Origin: Lumbricus rubellus
Taxonomy: Eukaryota > Annelida > Clitellata > Crassiclitellata > Lumbricidae
Assembly: GCA_945859605.1 (NCBI GenBank)
Contig: OX243824.1
Span: 30,825,869-30,889,868, forward strand
Direction: 5' to 3'
DNA length: 64,000 nt
A program made the translations under genes and the position numbers. A model generated the notes under the pieces. That model worked only from the letters and a program-made list of their open reading frames with translations. It ran no database searches and was not told the origin of the DNA. The stretch's first letter is position 1. Every line of letters begins with the position of its first letter. Positions 1 to 11,160 of the stretch are shown one piece after another.

Positions 1-81
1 GAGGAACCTGCATACAAGAACCCAACGGCGGATACCAATGCCTCTGTACGGCTGGCTACACCGGACAGAACTGCTCATCAG
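1..81 (+). CDS. EGF-like exon, type A (unit I, 5' end cut by window)
   Basis: Read from base 3, this stretch encodes the last four cysteines of an EGF-like domain (GTCIQEPNGGYQCLC then GYTGQNC). It ends at a GT donor (GTAAAT, base 82) in phase 1. It matches the 120-nt type A exons at 16825 and 35972 in sequence and in phase, so it is the third member of that set, truncated on the left by the window edge. EGF domains of this kind are extracellular modules that work in tandem in adhesion or scavenger-type receptors. The downstream type B exons at 2162, 2500 and 5167 are probably the following exons of the same gene. Confidence 0.75.
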
Positions 82-526
82 GTAAATTAAACAACTTTTA
101 CGACCTCGGCCAAATCTAGATGGCTGACCTTGAATACATGAAACAAGCATAAACACTGTAGCGCCCTCTAACTTTTAACGCACTTGTAGGCCTACCTACA
201 TGTAAATGTACCTCTGTAAGCGTTTCGTAGAATCAAAGTCAAAGCTGGTGTCACGATATAGAGTATCCCCCACATTAATCGTATCCAGAAGACGAGAAAT
301 TGAAAAAAGCCATTTCCGCGTGTAGGCCCTATTTATTTTTTTGGCAAATTAACTTCCGTCTGCCTTTTGTTTTGAACAATGACACTTAACCGACATACAT
401 GTAAGTTTATTCCTACTAGATAATTAAATTGTTGGTTTCCTTTGGTTTTAGAGCACTTAATAACAATCAGAATCACTAAATAAATTTGAGTTGCTTGACT
501 CCGAAGACTAGGCCTAATGCTGCTAC
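82..526. other. intron, no feature seen
   Basis: AT-rich spacer after the EGF exon. It contains one TAGGCCTA octamer at 187 and no convincing coding or structured element. Confidence 0.5.
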
Positions 527-957
527 TGCTACCACCACCACCACTACCACCACCAAGACCCCACCACCACCACCACCACCACCACCAAGACCACCAAGAC
601 AACCACCACCACCATCGAGACAACCACCACCACCAAGACAACCACCACCACCAAGACAACCACCACCACCACCACCAAGACCCCACCACCACCACCACCA
701 CCACCACCACCAAGACCACCAAGACAACCACCACCACCATCAAGACAACCACCACCACCAAGACAACCACCACTACCACCACCAAGACTCCACCACCACC
801 ACCTCCACCACCACCAAGACCACCAAGACAACCACCACCACCATCAAGACAACCACCACCACCAAGACAACCACCACCACCACCACCAAGACAACCACCA
901 CCACCACCACCACCACCACCACCACCTCCACCGCCACCACCACCACCACTGCTACCT
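527..957. repeat. (ACC)n / ACCACCAAGACA minisatellite
   Basis: Threonine/proline/histidine-like triplet repeat of ACC units, interrupted regularly by AAGAC so that 12-15 bp higher-order units repeat. All frames on both strands stay open through it, which explains the long low-complexity reading frames here. They are not genes. Confidence 0.95.
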
Positions 958-1277
<320 letters not shown>

Positions 1278-1287
1278 TCACCTACAA

Positions 1288-1352
1288 TTGCTCAGCGCTT
1301 CGGCGTGAAGCTCAGATTCAGTGTTCGCTCTGCATTCGGGTACGCCTCTGGG
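1288..1352 (+). repeat. SINE tail fragment
   Basis: The segment from CAATTGCTCAGCGCTT to CGCCTCTGGG matches, on the opposite strand, the 3' body of the tRNA-derived SINE at 37205-37419. It is followed by a short (TAA)n tail. The tRNA-like head is missing, replaced by the microsatellite. Confidence 0.6.
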
Positions 1353-1637
1353 TAATAATAATAATACTATTAATATCTTCTTTATTGACATTCAATCTGA
1401 CAAACCGCAGAATGATTACAGGTACGAAATACGGCCCACTGTAGCACGACACGCAGGTCGGCTTTACATTAGTGGGTTCGGTAACTTAACACTATTCGCC
1501 TAAGTGCTGGATGACTCCTGGTTCGGCCAATCCAGAAGTGGGAGGGCTATCTTACTTTCAGCAGAACTCGAGTCAAGCAACGCAACAGCAAAGCGCCTGC
1601 GGCAGGCTGCAGCTAACAGAAACTTTTAATAAATTTT

Positions 1638-1726
1638 TGCCCTGAGCGAGGCTTGAACCTGAATTGCGTTAATGACAACTCAGTTGATCGACCAGCGCTC
1701 TCTCCACTGAGCTACTACCTTAGATT
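1638..1726 (-). repeat. tRNA-like sequence (SINE head or tRNA pseudogene)
   Basis: On the minus strand there is a good RNA polymerase III A box (TAGCTCAGTGG) near 1715 and, about 60 nt further, a B box-like GGTTCAAGCCTC, ending in CGCTCAGGGCAAAAATTT. The spacing is slightly too long for a canonical tRNA and no clean cloverleaf with an anticodon can be drawn. A tRNA-derived SINE head is therefore more likely than a functional tRNA gene. Confidence 0.55.
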
Positions 1727-2161
1727 GTTTGAAGGGGTGCTATAACAACTAACAAGTGCACATACAAACAAACATTCAATACGCTGACGTCCTGGGAGCT
1801 AGTGTGACTGAATTTAATTTTGACCAGAGGTCGCACTGCAGAGCGTAGAATGCGGTCAATGGAAGGTGACCGGCAGATGGTAGGCAAGAATAAAAGATAT
1901 AGGAATAGGCAAGTTGAAGTGAACTTAGATATAAAAAACGTATTTTATGGCCGAACTTAGCTTCTGTAATCTGTATGTCTCTCACTGAATTTATCTTAGG
2001 ATTTACATTTGCCTTTCATATTATAGCCTACTAGGAAAACCTTAGAAATTTTGAAGTTGTTGACGTAGACTGCATAAATTGTTCTGACTCTTGATTATAT
2101 AAGTTGCCATGAACTTGATGCAGATTGTCAAGAAGGACTTGTTGTTTTTTGCTCACCACAG
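1727..2161. other. intron, no feature seen
   Basis: Spacer leading to the acceptor of the EGF exon (polypyrimidine run then CACAG). No element was recognised. Confidence 0.4.
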
Positions 2162-2275
2162 AAATCGACTACTGCGAAAGTCGTCCATGTGAGAATGGAG
2201 GATCATGTCTGCCTGAAGTGACTGGCTACGTCTGTCAATGTCTACCTGGATATACAAGCGAACACTGCGATTTCA
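2162..2275 (+). CDS. EGF-like exon, type B1
   Basis: A 114-nt phase 1-1 exon between a CTCACCACAG acceptor and a GTCAGT donor. It encodes one complete six-cysteine EGF domain (EIDYCESRPCENGGSC then YVCQCLPGYTSEHC). The leading E-I-D and the pattern suggest, but do not prove, a calcium-binding EGF. The next exon at 2500 has the same length and phase, so the two can be spliced or skipped without a frame change. This is the usual architecture of fibropellin/Notch-like repeats. Confidence 0.8.
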
Positions 2276-2499
2276 GTCAGTTGAACGTCTTTGAAATCAA
2301 ATCAGACTTTGGCCTAGTGATAATTTTATCTGATATCCTTTTTAAAACGTTAAAATACAAAAAGATTTGGTAAGACATTTGTTATGCTCAACACACAGGG
2401 ATAGCATCTTGTTAGGTCTTCGTTCAAACCCAAAATGAGATATTTGTATCAGAGTCTTGGGGCTGAGTCCATGATTAAGAAGTTTTTTTGTTCACATAG

Positions 2500-2613
2500 T
2501 TATCGACTACTGCGAAAGTGATCCTTGTGCGAATGGTGGATCTTGTCTGCCTGAAGTGAATGGCTACGTCTGTCAATGCCCGCCTGGATATACAGGCGAA
2601 CACTGCGAAAACG
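2500..2613 (+). CDS. EGF-like exon, type B2
   Basis: A 114-nt phase 1-1 exon with acceptor TTCACATAG and donor GTCAGT. It encodes a complete EGF domain ([15 protein letters not shown] then [17 protein letters not shown]). It lies only 224 nt after type B1 and is very close to it in sequence, so it arose by local exon duplication. Confidence 0.82.
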
Positions 2614-2738
2614 GTCAGTTAGACCTCCATAACAAAATCAGACAACAGATATAAAGGGCTTTTAAAAATTAACAATCAAGACTAATGCGATAACATAAAA
2701 ATATTATCGCTGATATTACAATATTATTATTGTACCAA

Positions 2739-2879
2739 TTCTTCTTCTTCATGTTCTCTGCCGTCAGGCAGGTTCATCATTATGTCCATTCACGCCATTT
2801 TTCTCTGTTCTGCGCTTTCCTTTTCAGTCCACTGTATCCATCTTCTGTCAGCATCCAGTCTGCAGCAGCATTGTTCTTG
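2739..2879 (-). repeat. RTE-like LINE 3' part, interrupted (left piece)
   Basis: Minus-strand sequence closely matching 56516-56660, the C-terminal end of an RTE-like retrotransposon ORF. It includes the complement of CTCTGCCGTCAGGCAGGTT. The match stops at 2879 and resumes at 4041 with TGGTCTACCTCGCATCC. The LINE at 2880-4040 is therefore inserted inside this older element. Confidence 0.75.
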
Positions 2880-4040
2880 TTTATTTATTTCGGAAATTTT
2901 ATATAGCGCCTCTTCAAGGTAGGCTACTCAGAAGCACTCCCGGCCCAACCACGGCTAAATAAAACAGTCTTTAGGTTCTTAAGGAACAGAGCGGAGTGAC
3001 CTCTGGGAATTAGGCGCAATGCAACAGGAAGACCATTCCAGGTGATAGGACCAGCAACTGAGAATGAACGACGCTGTCGCATAGCAGTCCGCGCGCGGGG
3101 AACCAGAAGCTCAATTTGGTTCGCCGATCGAAGGGTGGATCGACGCAGAACTCCTAAGGTGGAACAGCAGAGTTCTCGAAGATATGGTGGAGCTAGTCCT
3201 TCAATGCACCGCCTAACCAAGGCACATACCCTGTATGAAATCCGCTGTTTAGAAGGGAGCCAGTGTAAGATATCCCGCATATAAGATGAGACATGGCCAT
3301 ATTTTGGGATATGACCAACAAGTCGCGCCGCAGAGCGGAGGACTCGTTCCAGGCAGTCAATCCGGCCAGCCGGTAGTCCATAATAGAGGGTGCTACAGTA
3401 GTCAAGGCGAGAAACTACGAAAGAGTGAACAAGAGTAGAGGCAGCACTAAAAGACAGAGAGCGTGAGACCACCTTAAGTTGACGCAACTGGTAGTAACAG
3501 CTTCGGCATAGAAGGTTTATATGCCGAGTGAAAGTCAGCTCTTGATCTAAAATAATACCAAGGTCCCGCACAAAAGGTGAGAATGTAATCAGAGGAAACT
3601 CTAATGCTAAGGCGTCCATGTCTATTTTTGCCAGTTGTTGACGCGTTCCAAACCAGATATATTGCGTCTTGGTAGGGTTCAGTCTCAAACGGTTAGAGGA
3701 CATCCAGGCCTCCAAGGTTTCCATGGCCCTACAAATTTCTCGAACTGCATCAGCAGCGGCAGATGCTGAGCAGTGAGCATATGCCTGGAGCTCATCAGCG
3801 TAGGATTGACTTAGGATTGCATTTGCCAGTAAAAGTGGTCCAAGGTCTGCAGTGTATATTATATATAATAGGGGACCTAGGACAGAGCCTTGGGGCAGTC
3901 CAAACGGGGCAGGTGTCCATGATGATCTAGTAGTCCCACAAGCCACAGTGTAAGAACGGTCCTGAAGGTAGGAAGTAAGCCAATTTAGAAAATTTCCTGA
4001 GATGCCAAAAGAGATAGAAAGTCAAGTTAAAAGGATATCG
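2880..4040 (-). mobile_element. CR1/L2-like non-LTR retrotransposon, 5'-truncated
   Basis: The minus-strand open frame 2924-3946 (340 codons) runs on without a stop to about 4022. It encodes the C-terminal half of a reverse transcriptase: the template-positioning motif GLPQGSVLGPLLY, the catalytic box (YADE, where active enzymes have YADD), the LNPTKTQYIW motif, and the long downstream region ending ITWNGLPVALR. This layout is typical of the CR1/L2/Daphne group. The 3' tail contains TATATAGCGCC and a short TTAT repeat. Endonuclease and palm A motifs are missing, so the copy is dead on arrival. The change of the second catalytic aspartate to glutamate also argues against activity. It is nested in the RTE-like element on both sides. 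Confidence 0.8.
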
Positions 4041-4085
4041 TGGTCTACCTCGCATCCTTTTCCCTTCCATTCTTCCCTCAAATTG
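4041..4085 (-). repeat. RTE-like LINE (right piece)
   Basis: Continuation of the element at 2739-2879. The bases match the corresponding stretch near 56655-56695, then diverge. Confidence 0.6.
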
Positions 4086-4303
4086 CCAATTAGGGGCCTA
4101 ATAATTTTTTTAAACTGGAGATCGTATTGGAAAATATTCTGGCTTTAAGCTAAGTGCGTGATGGTTTTAGTGCTTCATCCGATCGGTTGGTAGGCTAAAA
4201 TTTGACATGAACACCGGCGACGTAGAAGTAGTCATGATTGTCGTAGCAGTGGTAGCGGATGGAGAAAGGAAAAGATAAAGAGGAGATTATTAACGTTGGT
4301 GGC

Positions 4304-4757
4304 CATGGGCGCCCGCAGAAAATTTTGCAGGAGGGGGCAAAAATTTTGCGATGGCCACGGTTGAATTTTTCAGTGCCAAAAGCATGAAAAATACAGCGCT
4401 GGAAATTAAAAAACACGGGTATTTTATCAAAGAGGTTTCTTAATGCAAATCTCTCAGTGTCATTTTGTGTATTATTTTTAATTAATATGAATAGTTTCCA
4501 AAGTGCGAATATTTTTTTGGAATCCAAAAATAGGCATAGATGCTGAAAGTAGGTTCATGAAGTTCACTATAAATATTTATTTCTATAGAGATTTCTAAAC
4601 GTATATTTATGACTTTCACTGTGTGTATCATTCGTATCATCGGTGTTTTAATGCGAAGAAATTTGTTAAAAACTCAAAAGTAGTAGTTAGAAAAATAAGT
4701 GTCATTTTTCCAGGGAGGGGCAAGTGCCCTCCTTGCCCCTATGTGCAGGCGCCCATG
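4304..4757. mobile_element. non-autonomous hAT MITE
   Basis: A 454-bp element with terminal inverted repeats CATGGGCGCCCGCA / TGCAGGCGCCCATG, flanked by a perfect 8-bp target duplication TTGGTGGC (4296-4303 and 4758-4765). The 8-bp duplication and short terminal repeats are typical of hAT transposons. There is no transposase frame. Subterminal G-rich and C-rich runs (GGGGCAAAA, CTTGCCCC) extend the terminal pairing. Confidence 0.85.
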
Positions 4758-4765
4758 TTGGTGGC

Positions 4766-5166
4766 AGTTAAACTGGTACTAGAAACACTATAGTTGTTCC
4801 AATGCTGACTCAACCATTTTGACGCAACGTAGGGTTCGTGAATAAGCTGGTGCCCTGCGCTGGCTTTCGAGTGGCGTTTTAGAAGTCTGAAGTTTACGAT
4901 TACGAACCCATCGTTAACGCAGAAGTCAACACGAGAAGCACTCTGAACACGGGTCCTCCATATTCCAGGGACTTTTATATTAAAAGCAACTATGGGGATA
5001 GAATTTGAACTCTCTATCTTAGGATTGAAAGTTTTTCGTCATATATTGAATAGGCTACCCCGTAACCTTCATAAATTTGATGTAATTGTCGCTAGCAAAT
5101 AAAGTAGCGATGAGATGGTTGCAGCTTATAAAATGTCTTGCAGGGATCTGTTGTTTTTGCGAGCAG
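4766..5166. other. intron, no feature seen
   Basis: Spacer up to the acceptor of the next EGF exon. Nothing was recognised. Confidence 0.4.
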
Positions 5167-5280
5167 TGATCAACTACTGCGAAAGTGATCCTTGTGCCAA
5201 CGGAGGATTGTGTTCGCCTAGGATGAATGGCTACGTCTGCCGATGTCGGTCTGGTTACGTAGGCGACAATTGCGAAGACG
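5167..5280 (+). CDS. EGF-like exon, type B3
   Basis: A 114-nt phase 1-1 exon (acceptor GCGAGCAG, donor GTTAGT). It encodes a full EGF domain ([16 protein letters not shown] then YVCRCRSGYVGDNCEDG). It is nearly identical to the exon at 21370 in unit II, which shows that the two lie at equivalent positions of a duplicated gene. Confidence 0.82.
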
Positions 5281-5963
5281 GTTAGTTTGACTGCCATAAT
5301 TATGAAATCAGAAAAATGTGGTCAGCTCAGGTTCTTCGTCGACAGAATGATTTGACCCTCTTGAAAATATCATTTTTATCTGGCAGTGCTAGTATGATAC
5401 TAGGCCTAAGTCTAAACATTTGCACATTACACATTTTTTATTTAGTTTACGTGAACAGCTTTTGACCATCAATCTAATAGACATAGGGCTACTATTAGTG
5501 TGTCTCAGCCTATCCATCAGTTTGCGGAAGATTATGTGCAGTACCAATCTTTGAAGTTGCGGGTTGTTTTAACATTTTTGTTGTGGCCAGTTTCTCGTCT
5601 GCATTTACGGTAAGAGAATTAAAAATTACAAGCTTAGATATTCCGTAATGTGTTTTATGAGCGACACAGTTACAGTATCTTCTGTTATGTAGACTAGTTA
5701 TTATTTTAGAAAAATTAAAAGGTTGTTTAATCTCTGTATACTAGGCTTAAACCATTGGTCATGTTTCTTTCTTGTATGCGTGTCTTAGTCCCCTTCAGCT
5801 GTGCTCGTTTCATGCATTATTATGTTGTTTTTGCACTGTTTTACTTAAGCCAAAATAATGCTATCCAGAAAGGAAGGGTCAGTCAGCGGGTCCATTATTA
5901 TAACGCTTTTGGTTTGATCCTTTAACTAATTCACCAATCACTAAGTCTTGAATGTCATTCAGA
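5281..5963. other. intron, no feature seen
   Basis: AT-rich. It holds one TAGGCCTA (5401) and no coding or repeat structure that can be assigned. Confidence 0.4.
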
Positions 5964-6173
5964 TTGTAGGAGAGGTTTGGCAACCTTGATACTAAGGCAC
6001 CCTTGAAACTACGTGAGTATCTGTCTACTTACTTACATAATTATAGCAAGCAGGGTACCAGCGTATTCAGAAAATCAGACAGGAAGTAGTTCAAGATGAC
6101 TTTCTGAATACGCTGGTACCCTGCTTGCTATAATTATCAAGTATCAAGGGTGCCAAGTCTCCCTTACGGATTG
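5964..6173. repeat. inverted repeat with perfect 37-bp stem
   Basis: Bases 6037-6073 and 6101-6137 are perfectly complementary (37 bp), separated by a 27-nt loop. Weaker pairing continues outward (CTTGATACT...GGCACCCTTG on the left with CAAGGGTGCC on the right). About 40 nt are inserted in the left arm. This could be a young fold-back MITE or a transcribed hairpin. No target duplication is obvious. Confidence 0.7.
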
Positions 6174-6229
6174 CTGTTATTTTGCATTTGGTTGATGTTT
6201 TGTCAATAAACGTCCATTGTGTGTAATAT

Positions 6230-7660
6230 TTTTTTCGGACGCCCGGAGAAATAAGGTGATCGTCATTATAACGTCTGATGCAGATAGCAAGAATGATCAT
6301 ATTCAGCAGTTTGTTTGCCTGGAAGAGGCTTCAGATGCAACCTCTCCCATCGAGAAAGATGGGACTTGATTGTTATTCCGCCGAAGAATGCAAGGAAGAG
6401 GAAAAGCGTGGTTTGAAAAGAAAGGGACCTGTGGATGTCACAGCGCCAGCGTCAAAGATGCAGTCATTAGAAGGTAGTTTTCAGCGTAAAATCGTCACAT
6501 GGCCTCTGGATTCGTCAGAGCATGTTCGACGTCTGAACAGCGTACTGGATATGATCGTGTCTACGGCGTCCCCGGTTACACTTCTCGACAAGCCTTCATT
6601 CAGGGAAATGGTGAAGGCTTTGGACTCGAAGTTTGCATTACCAGGTTCTAAATTTTTTCTATTATATTTTTAGTTTTTCAAAAGTCTGTTTTATACCCTG
6701 TCTTTAAAATTTGCTAATTGACTAGGTAGTATGTGTGGCTATCAACCGGATGAACAGTTCTCTGGAAATGAGAGTTTTTCTGAAATTAAATACTGCACTC
6801 TGCAGTGAGTAGTTAGTATCCTGTAGGCCTACTAGTGTACTAGTGTAACTACGTTGATAGACATTCAACTTCAAGTAACTACGTTGATTGAACTCGAAGT
6901 AAGATTAATTAAGAATGGTAACCTGAATTGAAAGTATTTAAGAACTGTAACGTGAACTGAAATTTTTTAAGAACTGTAACTTGAACTGAAATTATTTAAG
7001 AACTGTAACTTGAACTTGAACTGAAATTATTTGTGAACTGAAACTGAACTGAAACTGAAATTACTTCCAGCCGAACTGAACTGAAACTGAAATAGAAATT
7101 ATTTTGTGAAGTAAAATAACACTGCCGAAGAGAGTGTTTGGCGTGTCTAATTAAGAGTGTGAATTCGACAGCTCCATCGGCTAGCGTTTGTCCAGTTACT
7201 GTCTTATGTATAAAGGTAAGCTTAAAGACGATGGGCATCACAGAACCGTAGGCCTATAATAGCTGCCATCTCTCCGCTGAAAAGGGATAAAAATGGCTGG
7301 TTCTGGAATCTGATAATCGACAACTGTGGTAGATTTACTGTGAATATAATTATGAAGGCCAGCTTTATCTGAGTCACCACGTGGATACTTCTCCACTCAG
7401 TGATGGACGTAGCACATCATAGAAGGTTGAGAAAAATTTACGGCTGCACTGTGCAAAGTTGTGGCTTTACTTCACCTGAAGAATGAAGTTCAACGAACAG
7501 CAGTAACATATCGTCATGTCTCCTGGAAGACAGTGTAGAGAAATACAGTTACCATGACAAAGTATTTTTACAGTCGTATACTCACACTGTTTGGAATGGC
7601 AATATCCATCACTGTTGCTTCTTTAACTGTCTGAAACTAATTGCTTCAACATTGGTGTGT
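6230..7660 (+). pseudogene. hAT/ZBED transposase-derived relic, copy I
   Basis: The frame 6278-6673 contains the stretch LLDKPSFREMVKALDSKFALPG, which resembles the segment just after the BED finger in hAT transposases (a PxF...LV..L.P.Y..PS pattern). A possible GT donor follows it. Downstream, the bases around 7420-7480 and 7595-7640 match the two other copies of this block near 23790/24890 and 37000/55370. No complete transposase can be read. The block was probably carried along when the receptor gene unit duplicated. Confidence 0.45.
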
Positions 7661-9293
7661 CTGCAATGTTCTGCTTCGTATGTTTCCCCCCTCTCAGTCG
7701 AATAACGTGTGCTGTGCATGAAGTACAACTATTGCAGTAATTTTAATTATTAGCTTCAACTTGAGCAGGTTATTTTATGATATTCTGCTCAGCATTTCCT
7801 TTTCTGTTGGACCTACATTTTCTATTTCATGCACTTACGTTTGTCTCGTAGAATCAGAAATTCAAGAGGTAAGTTTATTATCTAATTCAGGTCCCGTATT
7901 TATCACCATCTTGCCATATCATGATCAGTCTTCAGTATGACGGAAAGGGTGTTATTTATATATTATGCATGCATTTATGAAGCTATGCAATTATGCATCT
8001 CTGTATGCATGATTGTGCTTACAAGACAAAATCTATTATAACGTTTTGCATATAAGCTTACATCGTGAAAGCGCTTGTAGGTGGGCTAATGATAGGGCTG
8101 TTGGCCTATGAATAGTAGCTCCTCTGCGAGGGAGAGGGATCTCGTTGATCGCATACCGTATCTAACTCAAGACTCTGTTCTGTTAACCGTGCTCATGGGA
8201 TTCTTGCGTACATTGTTGTCATCATCTTTATTAATGATTTAAAATCAAAGGACAACGTGTTTCTTCCTATTGCCGAGTCACATTCACTCATCCAGGCTCG
8301 TAGCTACATAATTATGCGATGTTGATTCATGTTATGGTATGCATGTTAATAATTTTATCAGAATATTGTAACCATACTGTGTAAATAATTTGAATATAGC
8401 GCCTGTTGTGGAAGCTGCATCACACTTCCTGAAAACTGTTGCCATGTAGGGCATGATAGGCTTTAGAAATATCGTAGATCAACAAAATGAAGGTCAGACG
8501 AACTTCAAACTGAGCTATTAATATCCTCGGTGTTTTCATATAATTTTATTCGACTGCATGATGTAGGCCTAAATTTGATGCTTGATGGTTTAACGACATT
8601 CTAATACAAAGCTGGTGGAATGTTTCGTAAGATGGCGCATAGATGTTGGTAATCACCGTACGTTCTGTCATTTCAGATATCTCGTCATCTCCTGAGCTCA
8701 AAGAAATTCAGAGTCAGTTCACAGCATCTATACAAGTTACACGACACAGGGAGATTCACCTACCCCCATCACTAGGTGTTTCTGGTGATCGATAGCTGCG
8801 AAACGGAAGGCACATAATTCTGGACAAACAAGCACACACGCACGCCCACATCCACATTCTCCTTTCTCCGTGGTTTCTGCACTGAGAGCCCCTATGAATA
8901 ACTTGGTTAATAATGTGATCAGCGAGAATGACATCAAGATTTGACGTCATGCGAACTGTCGTCTGCTGAGCAATGGCGAAGCGATAGTTAATGTGCAAAG
9001 TTAAATAGCTTCTTAGATCTGTATAATAATTATAGGCGCTAACTACCAGATCGAAATTTAAAATGTCCATAATTATCTCTGGTTTTAAAGTGAATTGAGA
9101 TCTGAAAATAGTCGCGCTGACCTACAAATTCGCATAAGAATATTTATAAAAATGTTTCGTCATTCATATCCATGCGGTTTGAGAGCCTTTTCTGGAACGG
9201 ACATACAGAAGGGCAAACATTTTGCTTATAGTTTAAGATTATTATGCTATCATATTATAGTTAAGCCGCAGGTTTAACTATTATAGGATGTTC
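7661..9293. other. spacer, no convincing feature
   Basis: Contains TGCAT-rich low-complexity DNA near 7960-8020 and two TAGGCCTA-type motifs. It also has one exon-like stretch after a TTTCAG at 8672-8677 that stays open for about 40 codons. I do not recognise that peptide and do not call it a gene. Confidence 0.35.
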
Positions 9294-9938
9294 TCAACTA
9301 GGGCGTTGAGGTTGAAAAAAGTTTGGAAGGACTGAAGTGAACCGTGGTCCTGTTGCGCGCGTGCCCTCAGCCAAAAGACCACCCCCTCTCACTGTCAATT
9401 CTACCTTCCTCGTACCCTTATTCTCAGAGGGGTCCCCTGGCCAAGGAGCAAGGCGGGGAGGGGCTACGTCATTAAGTTCCAGGACCCTAGTTCTGTTCTC
9501 TAAGCAACCAGGCACCACCGAGACCCACTCAGGTAAGGATTCGAAACCCTCTTCTCTATAACCAGGTACCAAGGATGGCTCTAATCGGCGACATATGTCC
9601 ACGGCTCTCTGTGGGAGAGCGACAGCCCCTATTTCAGACTGCTCTGGGTTCGAATCCCCTCCACTTACTATTCGGGTTTCCTTACCTATGGATAACTCGG
9701 TTGCCCTCTGTTCTAGCCTGTTCAGGTTCCTCTGATATTGTTTCAAGTTCTGTTCCATTTCCTCAAGTTCTGCCAAAAAGCTTTGTATTCGGTTTCCTTG
9801 GCGCTCTATAAATTCTTGGGCAGGGTCGGGAAGTAGCTGTGGGGTCACTGACACTTCAGCTACACTCTCATTATTCTCCACCTCACTTCCCATCACTTCT
9901 TCCTCCTCAACCTCGCCCTCAGAAGATATCTCGGACAT
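9294..9938 (-). CDS. unknown coiled-coil ORF (possible Gag-like)
   Basis: A 214-codon open frame on the minus strand. The first 35 residues are very acidic (runs of Glu). Residues about 40-85 look like an amphipathic coiled coil (FLAELEEMEQNLKQYQ, then NLNRLEQRATEL). The rest is rich in Pro, Arg and Gly. There is no zinc knuckle, protease or reverse transcriptase nearby. Such an acidic, coiled-coil protein could be the Gag of a decayed LTR retrotransposon, since the upstream DNA (up to about 10916) has an LTR-like look. No second LTR and no primer binding site were found, so this stays a guess. An unrelated host exon cannot be excluded. Confidence 0.4.
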   Translation of the reverse strand: MSEISSEGEVEEEEVMGSEVENNESVAEVSVTPQLLPDPAQEFIERQGNRIQSFLAELEEMEQNLKQYQRNLNRLEQRATELSIGKETRIVSGGDSNPEQSEIGAVALPQRAVDICRRLEPSLVPGYREEGFESLPEWVSVVPGCLENRTRVLELNDVAPPRLAPWPGDPSENKGTRKVELTVRGGGLLAEGTRATGPRFTSVLPNFFQPQRPS

Positions 9939-10916
9939 TGCAGGATGTAGCTTATGTCAATATCATTCAATGCACGTGTTAGATTATTTAATTAAGCAAA
10001 CGTATCTTAACTGCAGTTGACAGACTTTGTCAATCTTTAACAATAATGAAATTAAAAGCAATGTTCTCGTACAATGTTCACTATTAGTATTCAGAGTCTG
10101 TTCCGTAAGATTTAACTACACGACTTAATTATTACACGTTTCTAATACATGTTCTAACTTTACTCTGATTATTTAAGTACAACACTTTAGACTTATTAAA
10201 GTTAAATCTCGCCTCAGATTTACAGACACGTTTCTCTTCTGAAAGAATTGTTAAATATTATCTAATCAATTTATACTCAATTAATTATCTAATTAATTAT
10301 TGCACACGATCCATTCACTTCTAATTATCTATTAACGTTGCACACAGCAAAAATATTATTCACAAATTATAGTTATTCAATTTTCTAGATCATGATATCA
10401 CATAAAAAAACCACCGCGATACTTCTCTACCCTTCCAGTAATTGTTATCGCAGCGATCGGCAATGACGACAATGGCGGTCACAAGGAATCGTCTACCAGA
10501 GAATTTATAACGGAAGAATTTCGTTTCTATTTCGTCGGCAATATAATGTAGAAACTTTCTCCAGACACCACGGTCGTAACGGAAAGAAAGCCCACTGTTC
10601 GGCCTCCAAAACAATTTCCTTCAACAGTTTATTTCACGGCAATCAGCCTACCAAACTTCGGAAATTCTCCACAATTTCTGCCACCCGAGTGCGGTGTTGT
10701 TACCCGATCAAAATCTTCCCTCGCACTGACGAATTCAGTGCGTCCACTAAAAAAGGGATTACTGCTCCGGCGGTCAGTTCCAAAAAGGGGTTAAACTCCG
10801 AGAGCCGCTCGCAAATTTAACAAGGCCGCGAATCTAGGCCGCAAATTTATCTAGGCCGCCAATCTTCTTAGGCCGCAAATTTATATCTAACGATCGCCAT
10901 TTTCACGATCGCTACA
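9939..10916 (-). other. AT-rich leader, possible LTR remnant
   Basis: Upstream of the acidic ORF. Three imperfect GGCCGC-AAATTTAT units repeat at 10815-10885. On the minus strand the block begins TGTAGCGATCG, with a palindromic CGATCG pair at 10891-10911. These are suggestive of an LTR start, but the partner LTR was not found. Confidence 0.25.
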
Positions 10917-10926
10917 GTCCACATTT

Positions 10927-11010
10927 CGCCCGTGGGCGCGTTGGTATAGTGGTGAGTTCGGTGCCTTGGCGTCGCATGATTTCACGTTCGAATCCATCTC
11001 AAGTCTCAGC
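10927..11010 (+). repeat. tRNA-derived SINE head (forward)
   Basis: A box TTGGTATAGTGG and B box ACGTTCGAATCC are spaced as in a tRNA, within a sequence starting GGGCGCG. It looks like an Asp/Glu-type tRNA-derived SINE promoter. No anticodon stem pairs well, so it is not called a tRNA gene. Confidence 0.6.
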
Positions 11011-11069
11011 GTATGGAGCTTTAGCAAGTCCATCGCTTTCCATTGCGAGTAAAGGATTTGCTCAGGGTC

Positions 11070-11160
11070 CCTGCGCGGCGACTTGAGGTGGAATCGAATC
11101 CGCAACCTTCCGGCTCCACGGTACCGAACATATCCCTGCACCACCGTTATATAAATTTGC
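11070..11160 (-). repeat. tRNA-derived SINE head (reverse)
   Basis: On the minus strand, A box GGTGGTGCAGGG and B box GGATTCGATTCC, followed by CACCTCAAGTCGCC. It is clearly related to the SINE at 37205-37419, which has GGTGGTGTAGTGGG and GGTTCGAATTC. It faces the forward head at 10927. Confidence 0.6.

Noticed and set aside
1638..1726. Functional tRNA gene
   Set aside because: Boxes A and B are good, but no proper anticodon stem-loop or acceptor stem pairing could be drawn.
8737..9070. Minus-strand frames of 66 and 104 codons
   Set aside because: No motif, unusual cysteine-rich composition in one frame only, no splice or start context; probably chance.
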